64,000 nucleotides of DNA from Aequorivita capsosiphonis DSM 23843 (GTDB lineage: Bacteria > Bacteroidota > Bacteroidia > Flavobacteriales > Flavobacteriaceae): NCBI RefSeq assembly GCF_000429125.1, contig NZ_KE386849.1:1-64000 (forward strand), given 5' to 3'. The translations under genes and the position numbers were made by a program. Each line of letters opens with the position of its first letter. Within the stretch, counting starts at the first letter, position 1. Shown in pieces: positions 27,347 to 36,655 of the stretch. The notes under the pieces are model-generated. The model was not told the DNA's origin. It did not search any database and saw only the letters and a program-made list of their open reading frames with translations.

Positions 27347-27979
27347 TTATTTTATTTGTTTCTGCATTGTTTCAATGCTCTTTATCATAGGATTTACATC
27401 CTTGTTTAAAGCTCTTTTATTTACCCAAAAAGTAAATGCATAAAACAATGCTAAACCTATTATTGTTATTGTTTTTAAATTAGAAGTAAGTGGTAATATG
27501 CTTTCTGCAATACTATTGGTCCAATTATAATCGACTGGATTTTCTAACCCTAAAATGAATATAAAATTCATAATAAAAGGGGGAATAGCGTACCAATACA
27601 GAGCAGTGTCCAATAAATTTGCCTGCTGGGCAATCATTCTTTTTTGATGATTAAGTTGTTCTGTTAGCGGCAATGAAAAATCAGTTTTAATGTTCTGTGT
27701 TTTTGATTTTTTGAACTTTTGGATAACAAATACAAACCATAGGATTGCCAACCCACAAGCCACTTTGGTAATTGGGAAGGGGATTTCGTATAATAAAAAA
27801 CCAAAAATGAGTATTCCAAAGATTGAAGCAGCAATCTCTCTAATATCTCTTTTTCTTATCTTTTTCTGCATACCATTTATTCTTGTATTTAATTCTTCAA
27901 TTAGCAGGTTTGTTTCAATTGATATTTGTGCTGTTTGAGAAGAATTATTCCAAATATCTTTTAATTCTTTTTCTAACAT
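27347..27979 (-). CDS. Membrane protein downstream of a sigma factor, possible anti-sigma factor
   Basis: 210 residues from the ATG at 27979 (MLEKELKDIWNN). A TTG 30 bases upstream would overlap the sigma gene and is less likely. An N-terminal helical cytosolic segment (residues 1-50) is followed by two membrane segments (ASIFGILIFGFLLYEIPF and VACGLAILWFVFVIQKF), a charged loop, and two more (WYAIPPFIMNFIFILGL and TITIIGLALFYAFTFWV). No named domain is recognised. Position directly after the sigma gene and membrane topology suggest a sigma regulator, by inference only. Confidence 0.75.
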   Translation of the reverse strand: MLEKELKDIWNNSSQTAQISIETNLLIEELNTRINGMQKKIRKRDIREIAASIFGILIFGFLLYEIPFPITKVACGLAILWFVFVIQKFKKSKTQNIKTDFSLPLTEQLNHQKRMIAQQANLLDTALYWYAIPPFIMNFIFILGLENPVDYNWTNSIAESILPLTSNLKTITIIGLALFYAFTFWVNKRALNKDVNPMIKSIETMQKQIK

Positions 27980-28005
27980 TTTAGCTGATTTTTGGAGTGA
28001 TACAT

Positions 28006-28491
28006 TCAAATAATTTTTTTTCTAATTCGCTTCATTTTAACAGCGATATGATTTTCTGATAATCCTGTAATTTCTGCAATTTCTCTATAAGATAGATCAT
28101 CTAAATAAAGAACAATAAGTGAAGTGTCCGTTTCATTTAGGGTTGAAATGCATTCTTTTAAATACTTAAATCTTTCTTGTTCAGAAGTGTTAATTTCTTT
28201 ATCTATGAGCGTAAAATGAATAGATTCAAATCGGTTCATTTTACTATTGCTTTTATCAAATTTCATTTTTTTACGCAAGCAAACATTAACAGTAATCTTG
28301 TATATCCACGTATCAATAGATGATTTACCTTTGAAGTTTTTAAGAGATTCCCAAATTTCAAAAATAACTTCTTGAAAGAGGTCTTGTGGTTCTATTGGAG
28401 AAACAGCATAAATATTACAAATCCTGTATATTTTGTACTTATTCCTTTCAAGAATTTCTTCAAAAAATATATCATCGTTTTGTTTCCCCAT
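28006..28491 (-). CDS. ECF-type RNA polymerase sigma factor
   Basis: 161 residues with the two-domain ECF layout. Region 2 includes EPQDLFQEVIFEIWESLKNF and SSIDTWIYKITVNVCLRKKM (residues about 33-75). Region 4 includes LNETDTSLIVLYLDDLSYRE and IAEITGLSENHIAVKMKRIR at the C-terminus, a helix-turn-helix. It should direct a small regulon, probably including its own operon: the small membrane protein upstream, the four-helix membrane protein and the truncated DUF3887 gene downstream. Confidence 0.92.
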   Translation of the reverse strand: MGKQNDDIFFEEILERNKYKIYRICNIYAVSPIEPQDLFQEVIFEIWESLKNFKGKSSIDTWIYKITVNVCLRKKMKFDKSNSKMNRFESIHFTLIDKEINTSEQERFKYLKECISTLNETDTSLIVLYLDDLSYREIAEITGLSENHIAVKMKRIRKKII

Positions 28492-28529
28492 TGGATTAGG
28501 TGTTACAGAATATCAATACTATCATTTGA

Positions 28530-28742
28530 TTATACTTTTTCGTTTTTCACCTTTTTCAACTTGTTTTTAGATGAACTTATAAGTAAAAATTCAATAAAGA
28601 AACCGCAGATTAAAATAAGGCTAATCTCTTTATACGGCTCCCCCAATACTTGGTAGCAAGTGATTAGTAGAATAGCCCAAACAATGCTACTGATTATTTG
28701 AATCCTTGTTAAAATTTGAATTAATTTTTTTGTGTTTTCCAT
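28530..28742 (-). CDS. Small two-helix membrane protein
   Basis: 70 residues. Two hydrophobic segments (IIWAILLITCYQVL-like at about 17-32, and ISLILICGFFIEFLLISS at about 40-57) are followed by a lysine-rich tail, so the C-terminus is probably cytosolic. It lies 38 bases upstream of the sigma gene on the same strand, so it is probably the first gene of that operon. No family is recognised. Confidence 0.6.
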   Translation of the reverse strand: MENTKKLIQILTRIQIISSIVWAILLITCYQVLGEPYKEISLILICGFFIEFLLISSSKNKLKKVKNEKV

Positions 28743-28893
28743 TTTCTTAAAATTTAAATTATTGATTTTTAATGTCTCTATTATAGTTAGTGACAGGTTT
28801 TACGAAAATATGACAGGAATGAGTGATTTTTTGTTTTGGATAGTTTTTTTAAATTCTGACTAACATCAAATTATGTTGTTGATAATCAGTTAA

Positions 28894-29840
28894 TCACTTA
28901 TTCTCATACCAATCAAGTGTTATTTTTAATGCTGTTTCCAACGTTGTTTCATTAATTTCCGGATATCTATTTTTTAAAGAATCGTCAACGAGCAGTATGC
29001 TATTCTCAAATTGATAAAAGTTTTCCTTCAATTCCCTTACTTCGGGGTCAAACAAAGCAATCAAATGGAGCAGAAATTTGGGTGCTACTTTTACCTTCTT
29101 TGGGTTTCCTTGGATTACGCTGATCTTTTCACCTAAATTTTTTATGCTACTGACTGTAATTCCGCTATAATTAACCAAAAAGAAATTGGGCAGATCGGTT
29201 TCAAGGGTCAACCGATGGAAATATTTTGAAATATCCGGCGTAAAGGCAAATTGATGCGGAATAGCAGCATTCATCAACCACTTTATAGGTTTGTTATGTA
29301 TCGCTTCTTCAAAAATTGGTTTTATTAAGGCATTGGTAACGTTGGGTCCGAAAAAATTCGGAAGACGCATTATTATAACCTTACAATCATTGCGCTCGGT
29401 TGCTTTTTTCAAACTATTTACCAATCTCAACCTGAGTTTTCCCTTTTTTTGCTTGGTTGCGGAACTGTACTTTCGGTTATGGGGTTATCAATATTTCCAA
29501 ATACATAATTATTTTCGGGAAACAATATGGTGGCTTTATGTTGTTTTGCCGCGATGATTACATTCGAAATAATAGGCTCCATTTGCGTTTCCCATAATTG
29601 ATACGGGACATTGATACCGAGAAATATAAATTCCTTGTTTGCCGAAATTTCTTTTAATTGCGTGAGATTGTTTACATCTCCTACTATAACTTCCAATAGT
29701 GGATTGTTTTTAAACAGCTTTATTGCTTTTTCTTTATCCCTTACGAGAATTGTCGTTTTAATGTTGTGGGACAGCAATTCCGCGGTATATGAAAAACCAA
29801 TGCCTCCGGTTGCTCCCAACACTAAATGTTTTGTGTCCAT
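28894..29840 (-). pseudogene. NAD(P)-dependent epimerase/oxidoreductase, frameshifted
   Basis: Two frames together encode one extended short-chain dehydrogenase. The first (29427-29840) has the Rossmann motif LGATGGIGFSYTAELL and ends abnormally at QPSKKRENSG. The second (28894-29430) resumes KLRLRLVNSLKKATERND.. with MRLPNFFGPN, typical of atypical SDR proteins. The switch falls in a run of seven A (complement of 29444-29450); one more A would restore a frame of about 315 codons. It is either a real mutation, phase variation or a sequencing error. The YxxxK region falls in EnNYVFGN, so catalytic status is unclear. Confidence 0.8.
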
Positions 29841-29923
29841 AATTCTTTTTTAAAGTATCACAAAGGCTATTTTTTCTTTTAAGTTTTATAAGTTCTGAAG
29901 TCATTTTATAATTCGACCCATTA

Positions 29924-30961
29924 TTACTTGTGGCTATTTCTTTTGATTATTTTAATGACACGACTATATTCTACATCTGCCAAATTCCAGTAATACAATT
30001 TAGGATCGGTGGTGCTGGTAAACTGAACAACCACGGCATCTATGTCTTTGTGGTATTTGGCAATGCTTTGATAGCCGGGAACCCACCCCTTATGTTCATA
30101 TTCATATATTGATGAATAAATTTTCTTTTCTTCTCCATCAAATAGGCTTCCATCATTTAATGCCCTTAAAAATATGCCCACATCTTCTGCGGTGGCCACC
30201 ATTCCGATATCATCGGTTTTCAAATCAAAAGGATATCCTTTATGATATCCGCTCATCACTTTATCAATATTGACCTCGTGAATTGATGGAAACGTGTTTT
30301 TTAAATTCAGTCGATCCAAGATTTCTTTCTGAATGAATTCAAAATGGGGGTAGCCCAAAACCCTATCCATGATTTCGGAAAGCAATAAATAATTCGTGTT
30401 GCAATATTCATACTTTTTCCCGGGCTTGAAATCGGCAGGATGATCCAGGACCAATGCGAGTTTTTCCTTGTTGTTTTCTTTGGGGTGTGCCCAATAATCT
30501 TTTGTATCGGTATAATTCGGAATGCCACTTCGATGCTGCACCATCATTTTTAAGGTGATTTTATCTGCATTTTCAATTCTCTCTAATAATTCCGGAAGAT
30601 AATCGGCTAAGGTCTTGTCTAAAGATAGTTGGCCACCATTGACCAGTTTCGCGATCGCAACCGCCGTATAGAGCTTACTTATACTGCCAATCTTGAAAAA
30701 CGCATGCGGATCGGCCGGTATTTTTTTCTTTTTGTTGTGCCAACCCGCGGCATAAAATTCAGCCGGTTTGTTCGCTTTATCCACATAAATGAGTATTCCA
30801 GCAAATCCATTTTCAACGGCTTCATTGGCCTGCTCTTGAATTGTATGGGGCAGGGGCAATATCCATGCTTTGACAACGATCCATGGCACAAACCACAACG
30901 AAGCAAGGCTCGCAACAATAAGTACTATTCTGAACATTTTTTTTGTTTGTTTCTTTTTCAT
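29924..30961 (-). CDS. Serine hydrolase, beta-lactamase class C family
   Basis: 345 residues. An N-terminal membrane segment (about 10-30) suggests anchoring or export. The penicillin-binding-type site is present: S93-I-S-K96 in KIGSISKLYTA, a Y-x-N motif in YCNTNYLLLSEIMDR, and a C-terminal HKGWVPGYQSI in place of the KTG box. Such proteins include esterases, D-aminopeptidases and non-lactamase hydrolases; the substrate is unknown. It sits in the minus-strand accessory block divergent from the AraC/TPR regulator. Confidence 0.88.
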   Translation of the reverse strand: MKKKQTKKMFRIVLIVASLASLWFVPWIVVKAWILPLPHTIQEQANEAVENGFAGILIYVDKANKPAEFYAAGWHNKKKKIPADPHAFFKIGSISKLYTAVAIAKLVNGGQLSLDKTLADYLPELLERIENADKITLKMMVQHRSGIPNYTDTKDYWAHPKENNKEKLALVLDHPADFKPGKKYEYCNTNYLLLSEIMDRVLGYPHFEFIQKEILDRLNLKNTFPSIHEVNIDKVMSGYHKGYPFDLKTDDIGMVATAEDVGIFLRALNDGSLFDGEEKKIYSSIYEYEHKGWVPGYQSIAKYHKDIDAVVVQFTSTTDPKLYYWNLADVEYSRVIKIIKRNSHK

Positions 30962-31050
30962 AACATACTGATTTACAATCTTTGCAATTTACCTTTTCCA
31001 TTTTAATTTATAGCAATCAAAAAACTTCTGAATAGAAATTAATATCCTGA

Positions 31051-31815
31051 TCACTCGGTAATTACATTTATTTCTTTAATAACCTCTCGGCCTATTTTCT
31101 TTAATTCACCGTACTGATAAACTATTGCGTCAAATTGAAAGGCTGCTAAACCAATGACATTGCGATAGGGAGGGGATGCCGTATATTTGGCAAAATCCTC
31201 ATAATATCTCGCTTGTGGTGTGGCTCTAATTTTCAGGGAATCTTGAGGTAAAAACGCATAAGCAAGAATTAAGGACCGGTCGAATTGCGTAGAAAGATAA
31301 TTCTCTTGGCTGTTCACATAATCATTATAACTGTTTTCGGTTTGCGCAATATCATCCACTAATCTGTAATAAGTGGTCAAAAGCGAATCAAGGTGTGTGT
31401 TGTTGATTTTGCCAAAATATTTTGAAGTTTTAAGGGCTTCGTATCCACTTGTGTTCGGTTTAAAATAATAATCCATGAACGCACCCCCACAAGACATAAA
31501 TAAGGGAAGATTTTGCTTTTCTGTTTTGTCCAATATACTTTCTCTGGCCATTTTGCACTTCCTGCCCATCTCTGTTCTATAAACAGTTAAAGTATCAAGC
31601 CACTGAATATCCATTAAAGTGTGGGATTTAATTTTTCCCAAATATTCCTTCAGGGCTTCCGTATCTTTTCTGGTTTGGTTCCAATTGTTGATCTGCAATG
31701 CAATTAAGATTCCGATAACCACCAGTACGATTTCGCCAATGGCATATTTAAGATATTGATTGGTTTTACCTTTAGAAAGTAAATCCACTTTTATATTTTT
31801 AAAAATCCTGATCAT
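31051..31815 (-). CDS. DUF6090 family membrane-anchored protein
   Basis: 254 residues. The N-terminus MIRIFKNIKVDLLSKGKTNQ with YLKYAIGEIVLVVIGILIAL and QINNWNQ (a single membrane helix, about residues 23-44) is the hallmark of DUF6090, a large Bacteroidetes family usually present in many paralogues. The rest is helical and presumably periplasmic. Function is unknown. Confidence 0.85.
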   Translation of the reverse strand: MIRIFKNIKVDLLSKGKTNQYLKYAIGEIVLVVIGILIALQINNWNQTRKDTEALKEYLGKIKSHTLMDIQWLDTLTVYRTEMGRKCKMARESILDKTEKQNLPLFMSCGGAFMDYYFKPNTSGYEALKTSKYFGKINNTHLDSLLTTYYRLVDDIAQTENSYNDYVNSQENYLSTQFDRSLILAYAFLPQDSLKIRATPQARYYEDFAKYTASPPYRNVIGLAAFQFDAIVYQYGELKKIGREVIKEINVITE

Positions 31816-31884
31816 CGGTTGAGATAGTTGGTTTTTTTAGGTTTCGATACTTTCTTATAAAAGTGAAATAATTTAGGTTGATAG

Positions 31885-32616
31885 TTAATCGAGAGAATCT
31901 TTAGAATAAATTACAGGCATTCGCCCTTTCCACGTATTCCACAAATCATCATCGCTAATTAGATTAGCCATATAGTGTCCAACATTTATACGGCTAACTT
32001 TACCTGCATTAAAAATAGCGCTTCTAGTAGGTGAAGGGTGTATTTCATAATCAGAAACTTCGTTTTCATTCATTAGTCCATCAGGGCGAACAGCAACCCA
32101 CTCTATGAATTGATTGTTTTGTCCGATTTTAGTTCGTAGGTAATCTGCAGCTTTTTCGTTATCTAAATGAGGGGGTAAAAGAAAACGAAGCAGGAAAATA
32201 ACACATTTTTGAGCAAATGATATCGGTTCATTCAAGTCCCGATTACGATTGCCTGTAGTGTTCATCAAAATAAATCTGACAGGCTGTTCTGGATCATTTG
32301 CCTTTATGGCATCACATAGTCTGCGCGTAGCATCTGTAACTAATTTCCTGGGCTGCCCATAAATCCCTTTCCAGGTAAGATTGTGGCCCAAGCAAGATAC
32401 TATAGCCTGGCAACCATTACAGTATTCTTTCATTTCTTGGTCACCTAGTTTTAAAATGCTTGCAGAGATGATTTGAAGATTGTTATTATTTCTCCATGAT
32501 TCTGGCAACCTTTCCGGAGTCCTTACAATGACTTTTACTTTGTGCTTTTGAAGGAGTAGTTGTTCAACTAAATGATTTCCTGTTGCTCCACTGGCACCTA
32601 CTACTAAAACTGTCAT
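31885..32616 (-). CDS. NAD(P)-binding oxidoreductase (atypical SDR, NmrA-like)
   Basis: 243 residues. The N-terminus TVLVVGASGATGNHLVEQLL is an atypical-SDR glycine motif (GxxGxxG); IVSCLGHNLTWKGIYGQPRK and RFILMNTTGNRN follow. No classical YxxxK pair is clear, which is common in NmrA-like proteins that bind NAD(P) without catalysis. It ends seven bases after the acyltransferase stop side, so the two are probably co-transcribed (32616/32623). Confidence 0.85.
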   Translation of the reverse strand: MTVLVVGASGATGNHLVEQLLLQKHKVKVIVRTPERLPESWRNNNNLQIISASILKLGDQEMKEYCNGCQAIVSCLGHNLTWKGIYGQPRKLVTDATRRLCDAIKANDPEQPVRFILMNTTGNRNRDLNEPISFAQKCVIFLLRFLLPPHLDNEKAADYLRTKIGQNNQFIEWVAVRPDGLMNENEVSDYEIHPSPTRSAIFNAGKVSRINVGHYMANLISDDDLWNTWKGRMPVIYSKDSLD

Positions 32617-32622
32617 ATAGAT

Positions 32623-33720
32623 TTAATTTATTTGATTTTTAAAAATACGAATTGGCGTTTTAACTTTGTTTGACTTCCGTTTTAAACCAAACAAGGGTCT
32701 TAGCATATTTATTCTTCTCAGAATAAATTCGTAAATGAGAAAACAAAAAAGAAAAGTAAATAAGATAACGCCTACAAATTTTAGAAACGGATGGATCTCC
32801 AAAGGCAGAATAATAAATGCGCCTACAAACAATACAACCATGTGTATAATGTAAACTGGATAGGCCGCTTGACTTAAATAGCTTAATAGTTTGCTTGGTT
32901 TATTAAGATACCGATATCCTAAACCAAAAACCCCAAATATCCAGCAATTGGACTCCATAGTAGTGAGGTACATATTTGAAATATCCCCAAATCCCGTAAG
33001 CCTGATTGTAAACAAAACTGTCGCTATTCCTATATAAAGCCATTTCCATTTCGACACCGTTTTCCAAAAAGTTTCACCACTGTAAACGAATAGGAAACCA
33101 TAAAAGAAAGCCAGAAAACCTATAAAAAAGCCATGCCACGTCTGGGCGTATAATTCAAATAATTGTGGTTTCACAACACTCACTTCCAACATAAAAAAGA
33201 TAGACATTGATAATGGCCCCACGGCATAGCTCATGAGTTTGGTAAGTGCTTTTTTGAATTTTCCATTGTCATGTTTTTTCAAATAGAAGAAAAGAGGCGA
33301 TAACAATAGCACGTAACAAAAAATATTGCCCAAAAACCATAAATGGCCACTGCTTTCATGGTAACTTAAAGGCATGTTGTAGTACTGCTGGAATATGTAA
33401 ATATGCAAAGGTGCAATAGCTACAAACCCAAAGACAAATGGCAAGAGAATTCGTGTGCTACGTTCTTTGAGCAGTTGGTTCCAGTTTCGTTTTTTCATTG
33501 CGAAAAACAAGCCCATTCCCGATACATAAAATAACAGTGGGATTCGCCATACATTGAGCATCCTCATTGGCGCCCAAAGTCCTTCTAAGGAGTCATCACT
33601 TCTAATAAACCCTATGAACATCGCCCAAGGTTGGAATATTATAGCGATATGATAAATGAGCAATAGACCAATGGCAATGACCCGTAACCAATCAATATCG
33701 TATCTTCTTTGTGTCTTCAT
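32623..33720 (-). CDS. Acyltransferase family 3 membrane protein (OpgC-like)
   Basis: 365 residues with about ten membrane segments. The N-terminus RRYDIDWLRVIAIGLLLIYH carries the R/D-WLR..H pattern of acyltransferase-3 proteins, followed by WRIPLLFYVSGMGLFFAM. C-terminal YLSQAAYPVYIIHMVVLF is the conserved (S..P.Y..H) end. Members O-acylate extracytoplasmic sugars. The acceptor is not predictable. The ankyrin gene lies 12 bases upstream, so the two are probably in one operon. Confidence 0.9.
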   Translation of the reverse strand: MKTQRRYDIDWLRVIAIGLLLIYHIAIIFQPWAMFIGFIRSDDSLEGLWAPMRMLNVWRIPLLFYVSGMGLFFAMKKRNWNQLLKERSTRILLPFVFGFVAIAPLHIYIFQQYYNMPLSYHESSGHLWFLGNIFCYVLLLSPLFFYLKKHDNGKFKKALTKLMSYAVGPLSMSIFFMLEVSVVKPQLFELYAQTWHGFFIGFLAFFYGFLFVYSGETFWKTVSKWKWLYIGIATVLFTIRLTGFGDISNMYLTTMESNCWIFGVFGLGYRYLNKPSKLLSYLSQAAYPVYIIHMVVLFVGAFIILPLEIHPFLKFVGVILFTFLFCFLIYEFILRRINMLRPLFGLKRKSNKVKTPIRIFKNQIN

Positions 33721-33732
33721 CTCGATTTCTAT

Positions 33733-34326
33733 TTACTGCAACATCATTGCAATTACGGGACGTGCTTTTTGTAACTCTTCCAAGTTTAATTTGAAGCCCA
33801 TTGGTTTTAGCTGTTGCATAATCATCTCGTAAAACGGCTTGATTTCGGCAAAGTCTCCCATTACAGTTTCCCTGGGCGTCGCTCCATAATTGTTGCGTAT
33901 GCTTTTGTCGGCTTTGGCATCGATAAGCATTTGCACCATTTCTATTCGACCAAAGAATGCTGCGTTATGTAGCGCGGTGGAGCCGTCATTATTTTTTATG
34001 GAGAGGTCTGCACTGGCCGCAAGGAGCAGTTTGGCTATTTCTGGTTTATTAAAGGTTATTGCGGTCATTAAGGAGGTTGCTCCGCTCATTGCTTCCTTTT
34101 GGTTAATATCGGTCCCTGCTTCAATATGCTGTCTAACCGCTTCAATATTTCCGGATATTATTGCAGTTTGAATATCTACACTGGGTTTTTCTATTGTTTT
34201 TGCCGCTTCGTTGGTATTACTTGCAGTTGTTTTTTTATTGGATTGCGCACATGCGCTTGTTAAAAAAATAGCCATTAATAGCATTGGGATTGTCATTTTA
34301 AACGAGTTGATTTTTAGTGTTTTCAT
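33733..34326 (-). CDS. Ankyrin-repeat protein, probable lipoprotein
   Basis: 197 residues from the ATG at 34326, which directly precedes a signal sequence ending LLMAIFLTSAC, a lipobox-like site with Cys 23; a start 14 codons earlier is less plausible. The mature part has about three ankyrin repeats: VRQHIEAGTDINQKEAMSGA, IAKLLLAASADLSIKNNDGS and MVQMLIDAKADKSIRNNYGA. They probably mediate protein-protein contacts in the periplasm. It is the first gene of the minus-strand block, 223 bases from the divergent regulator gene. Confidence 0.82.
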   Translation of the reverse strand: MKTLKINSFKMTIPMLLMAIFLTSACAQSNKKTTASNTNEAAKTIEKPSVDIQTAIISGNIEAVRQHIEAGTDINQKEAMSGATSLMTAITFNKPEIAKLLLAASADLSIKNNDGSTALHNAAFFGRIEMVQMLIDAKADKSIRNNYGATPRETVMGDFAEIKPFYEMIMQQLKPMGFKLNLEELQKARPVIAMMLQ

Positions 34327-34549
34327 AATGTAATTTGTAATGATTAATAATTTTATTTTTGTTGTCACAAATATCCGGCAATATGCCAGTTGCCCGCAAA
34401 CCCCTATGCGGACTTATGTATCAAGTTTGTTGTAGGGATGAAAATTATGGCGCAGGAGTATAAATTATGATGCAAGTCCCGGTTTTCGCAATCAGAATTT
34501 CAGATGGGAAACCGTAAAGCATTAAAATAAAATTCACTACTTTCGATAA

Positions 34550-36655
34550 GTGCAAAACGAGCTGTCCAACATCCCGTACCAAGGAAAATTTATCGAGCAA
34601 GTTGAAGCTGCTATCTTAGGGAATATCTCTAATGAACAATTTGGCGTTTCAGAATTGGCCGACCTTATGAATATGAGCCGTTCCAGCTTGTTAAGGAAGA
34701 TCAAGAAACAAACGAGGCTTAGTGCAAGCCAATTTATTCGTCAAGTGCGCCTTAAAAAAGGGATGGAGCTGTTGGAAGAAACGGAGCTTACTGTTTCTGA
34801 AATTTCGTATCAAGTCGGATTTGGAAATAATTCCTATTTCATCAAATGTTTTCGAGAGTATTATGGGCATTCCCCCGGGGAAGTGAGAAAAAATGGTTTT
34901 GAAGAAGCCGTTATTTCAGAAAGAAACGAAGTAGAAAGTAAAGTAGATGCCCAAAAAAGTTTTCTGAAACAGTACCGCTTGCACCTCCTTGTAACAATTT
35001 TCGTGGTTCTCGGCATTGCGGCATTCCTGATTTTTCAAAATAGCACTCCCAATTCTGAAATAACGAATAGCCACATTACAAAGTCTTTAGCCGTATTACC
35101 TTTTAAAAATATGAGTAGTGATTCTACTAATCTCTATTTTGTAAATGGACTTATGGAGGCGTCATTGAACAACTTGCAAAAAATAAAGGATTTGCGGGTA
35201 ATTAGCAGAACATCAGTAGAAAAATATAGAAATACACACAAGACCGTTAGGGAGATAGCAGAAGAATTGAATGTCAATTATTTGGTTGAAGGAAGCGGGC
35301 AACGCGTGGGCGATCAGGTTTTATTGAATATTCAATTGATTGACGCATCACAGGATACACCCGTGTGGGCCGAACAATATAACCATAAAGTGGTAAATGT
35401 ATTTTCCCTTGAGAATGCCGTTGCCAAAAAAATTGCAGATGCCATACAGGCCAAAGTTACACCTGCGGAATTGGAACGTATTGAGAAAAAACCAACTAAA
35501 AACTTAGTCGCGTATGATTATTACTTAAAAGCTTTAGAACCCTTTCAAACAGAAACCAAAGAGGGTTTGGAAGCAGCTATTCCTTTATTTAAAAAAGCTA
35601 TAGAACAGGATCCTCACTTTGCTCTTGCGTATTCCAAAATTGCCATAGCATATTATTACCTAGATATTAACCAAGTTGAAAAACAGTATGTAGATGCCAT
35701 TAATTACAATGCAGACAAAGCCTTGCTTTATGACCCAAAATCTGCGGAGAGTCTTATTGCAAAAGCACTTTATTATATGGATATCAATGAGTTTCGATAT
35801 GCAATACCCCATTTGGAAAAAGCCTTGGAGTATAATCCCAATTCATCGGCAGTGGTCAATATGCTTTCAAGTTTATATGCCAACGCTATCCCGAATACGG
35901 CAAAGTCTTTGGAATATGCCTTGAAAGGGGTTCAACTTGATATTGCCGCGAACGATTCAATCGGCAAAAGCTATATCTATTTGAACCTAAGCAATGCCTT
36001 TATCCAAAATGGATTTACGGAGGAAGCACTTAAATACATCGATTTATCTTTAGATTATAACCCACAGAATTATTATGCGCCTTATTTAAAAATATATATT
36101 CAATATGCTAAGCACCAAAACCTGGATAAAACCAAGAAGTTGTTGGTAAGGGAATGGAAAAAAGATACTACGCGTTTGGATATTATGCAAGAAGTGGCAA
36201 AGCTTTATTATTTTCAGGAGAAGTATGACAGTGCCTTCAACTATTATAAAAAATTTGTAAAAATAAAGGAGGAAAATGGATTGAATATTTATCCACAGGA
36301 AAACCTAAAGATAGGAATGGTTTATGAAAAAATGGGTATGAAAAAAAGAGCTGAAGACTTTTATAAAGCGTATACCGATTACTGCGAAAATGACCAATCC
36401 TTATACCAGCCAGCCAGTTTGGCAATGAAATACTTGCACGAAGACAAACCCGATCTTGCCATTGAACAACTAAAACTATTTGCGTCCAAAAACAATTACC
36501 AATATTGGATCTTGTTGTTTCTTGAAAAAGACCCACTAATGAAGACCTTGAAAAACCATCCTGAATATGATGTGGTTGTTCAAAAAATTAAAGATAGATT
36601 CTGGGAAAACAATAGGCAATTAAAAAAATCCTTAAAGCAGAAAGGGCTTATATAA
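34550..36655 (+). CDS. AraC-type regulator fused to a membrane-anchored TPR sensor
   Basis: 701 residues. An AraC helix-turn-helix pair lies at residues 25-115 (ELADLMNMSRSSLLRKIKKQ and SEISYQVGFGNNSYFIKCFR). A single membrane helix (about 144-162, LHLLVTIFVVLGIAAFLIF) follows. Next is a FlgO/adenylate-cyclase-associated type domain (KSLAVLPFKNMSSDSTNLYF to about 310), then at least five TPR units to the C-terminus. The start is GTG at 34550; an in-frame TAA directly precedes it and the next ATG is inside the DNA-binding domain. The topology implies a periplasmic or surface-side sensor directly driving a cytosolic DNA-binding domain. The divergent gene block is the obvious target. Confidence 0.88.
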   Translation: MQNELSNIPYQGKFIEQVEAAILGNISNEQFGVSELADLMNMSRSSLLRKIKKQTRLSASQFIRQVRLKKGMELLEETELTVSEISYQVGFGNNSYFIKCFREYYGHSPGEVRKNGFEEAVISERNEVESKVDAQKSFLKQYRLHLLVTIFVVLGIAAFLIFQNSTPNSEITNSHITKSLAVLPFKNMSSDSTNLYFVNGLMEASLNNLQKIKDLRVISRTSVEKYRNTHKTVREIAEELNVNYLVEGSGQRVGDQVLLNIQLIDASQDTPVWAEQYNHKVVNVFSLENAVAKKIADAIQAKVTPAELERIEKKPTKNLVAYDYYLKALEPFQTETKEGLEAAIPLFKKAIEQDPHFALAYSKIAIAYYYLDINQVEKQYVDAINYNADKALLYDPKSAESLIAKALYYMDINEFRYAIPHLEKALEYNPNSSAVVNMLSSLYANAIPNTAKSLEYALKGVQLDIAANDSIGKSYIYLNLSNAFIQNGFTEEALKYIDLSLDYNPQNYYAPYLKIYIQYAKHQNLDKTKKLLVREWKKDTTRLDIMQEVAKLYYFQEKYDSAFNYYKKFVKIKEENGLNIYPQENLKIGMVYEKMGMKKRAEDFYKAYTDYCENDQSLYQPASLAMKYLHEDKPDLAIEQLKLFASKNNYQYWILLFLEKDPLMKTLKNHPEYDVVVQKIKDRFWENNRQLKKSLKQKGLI

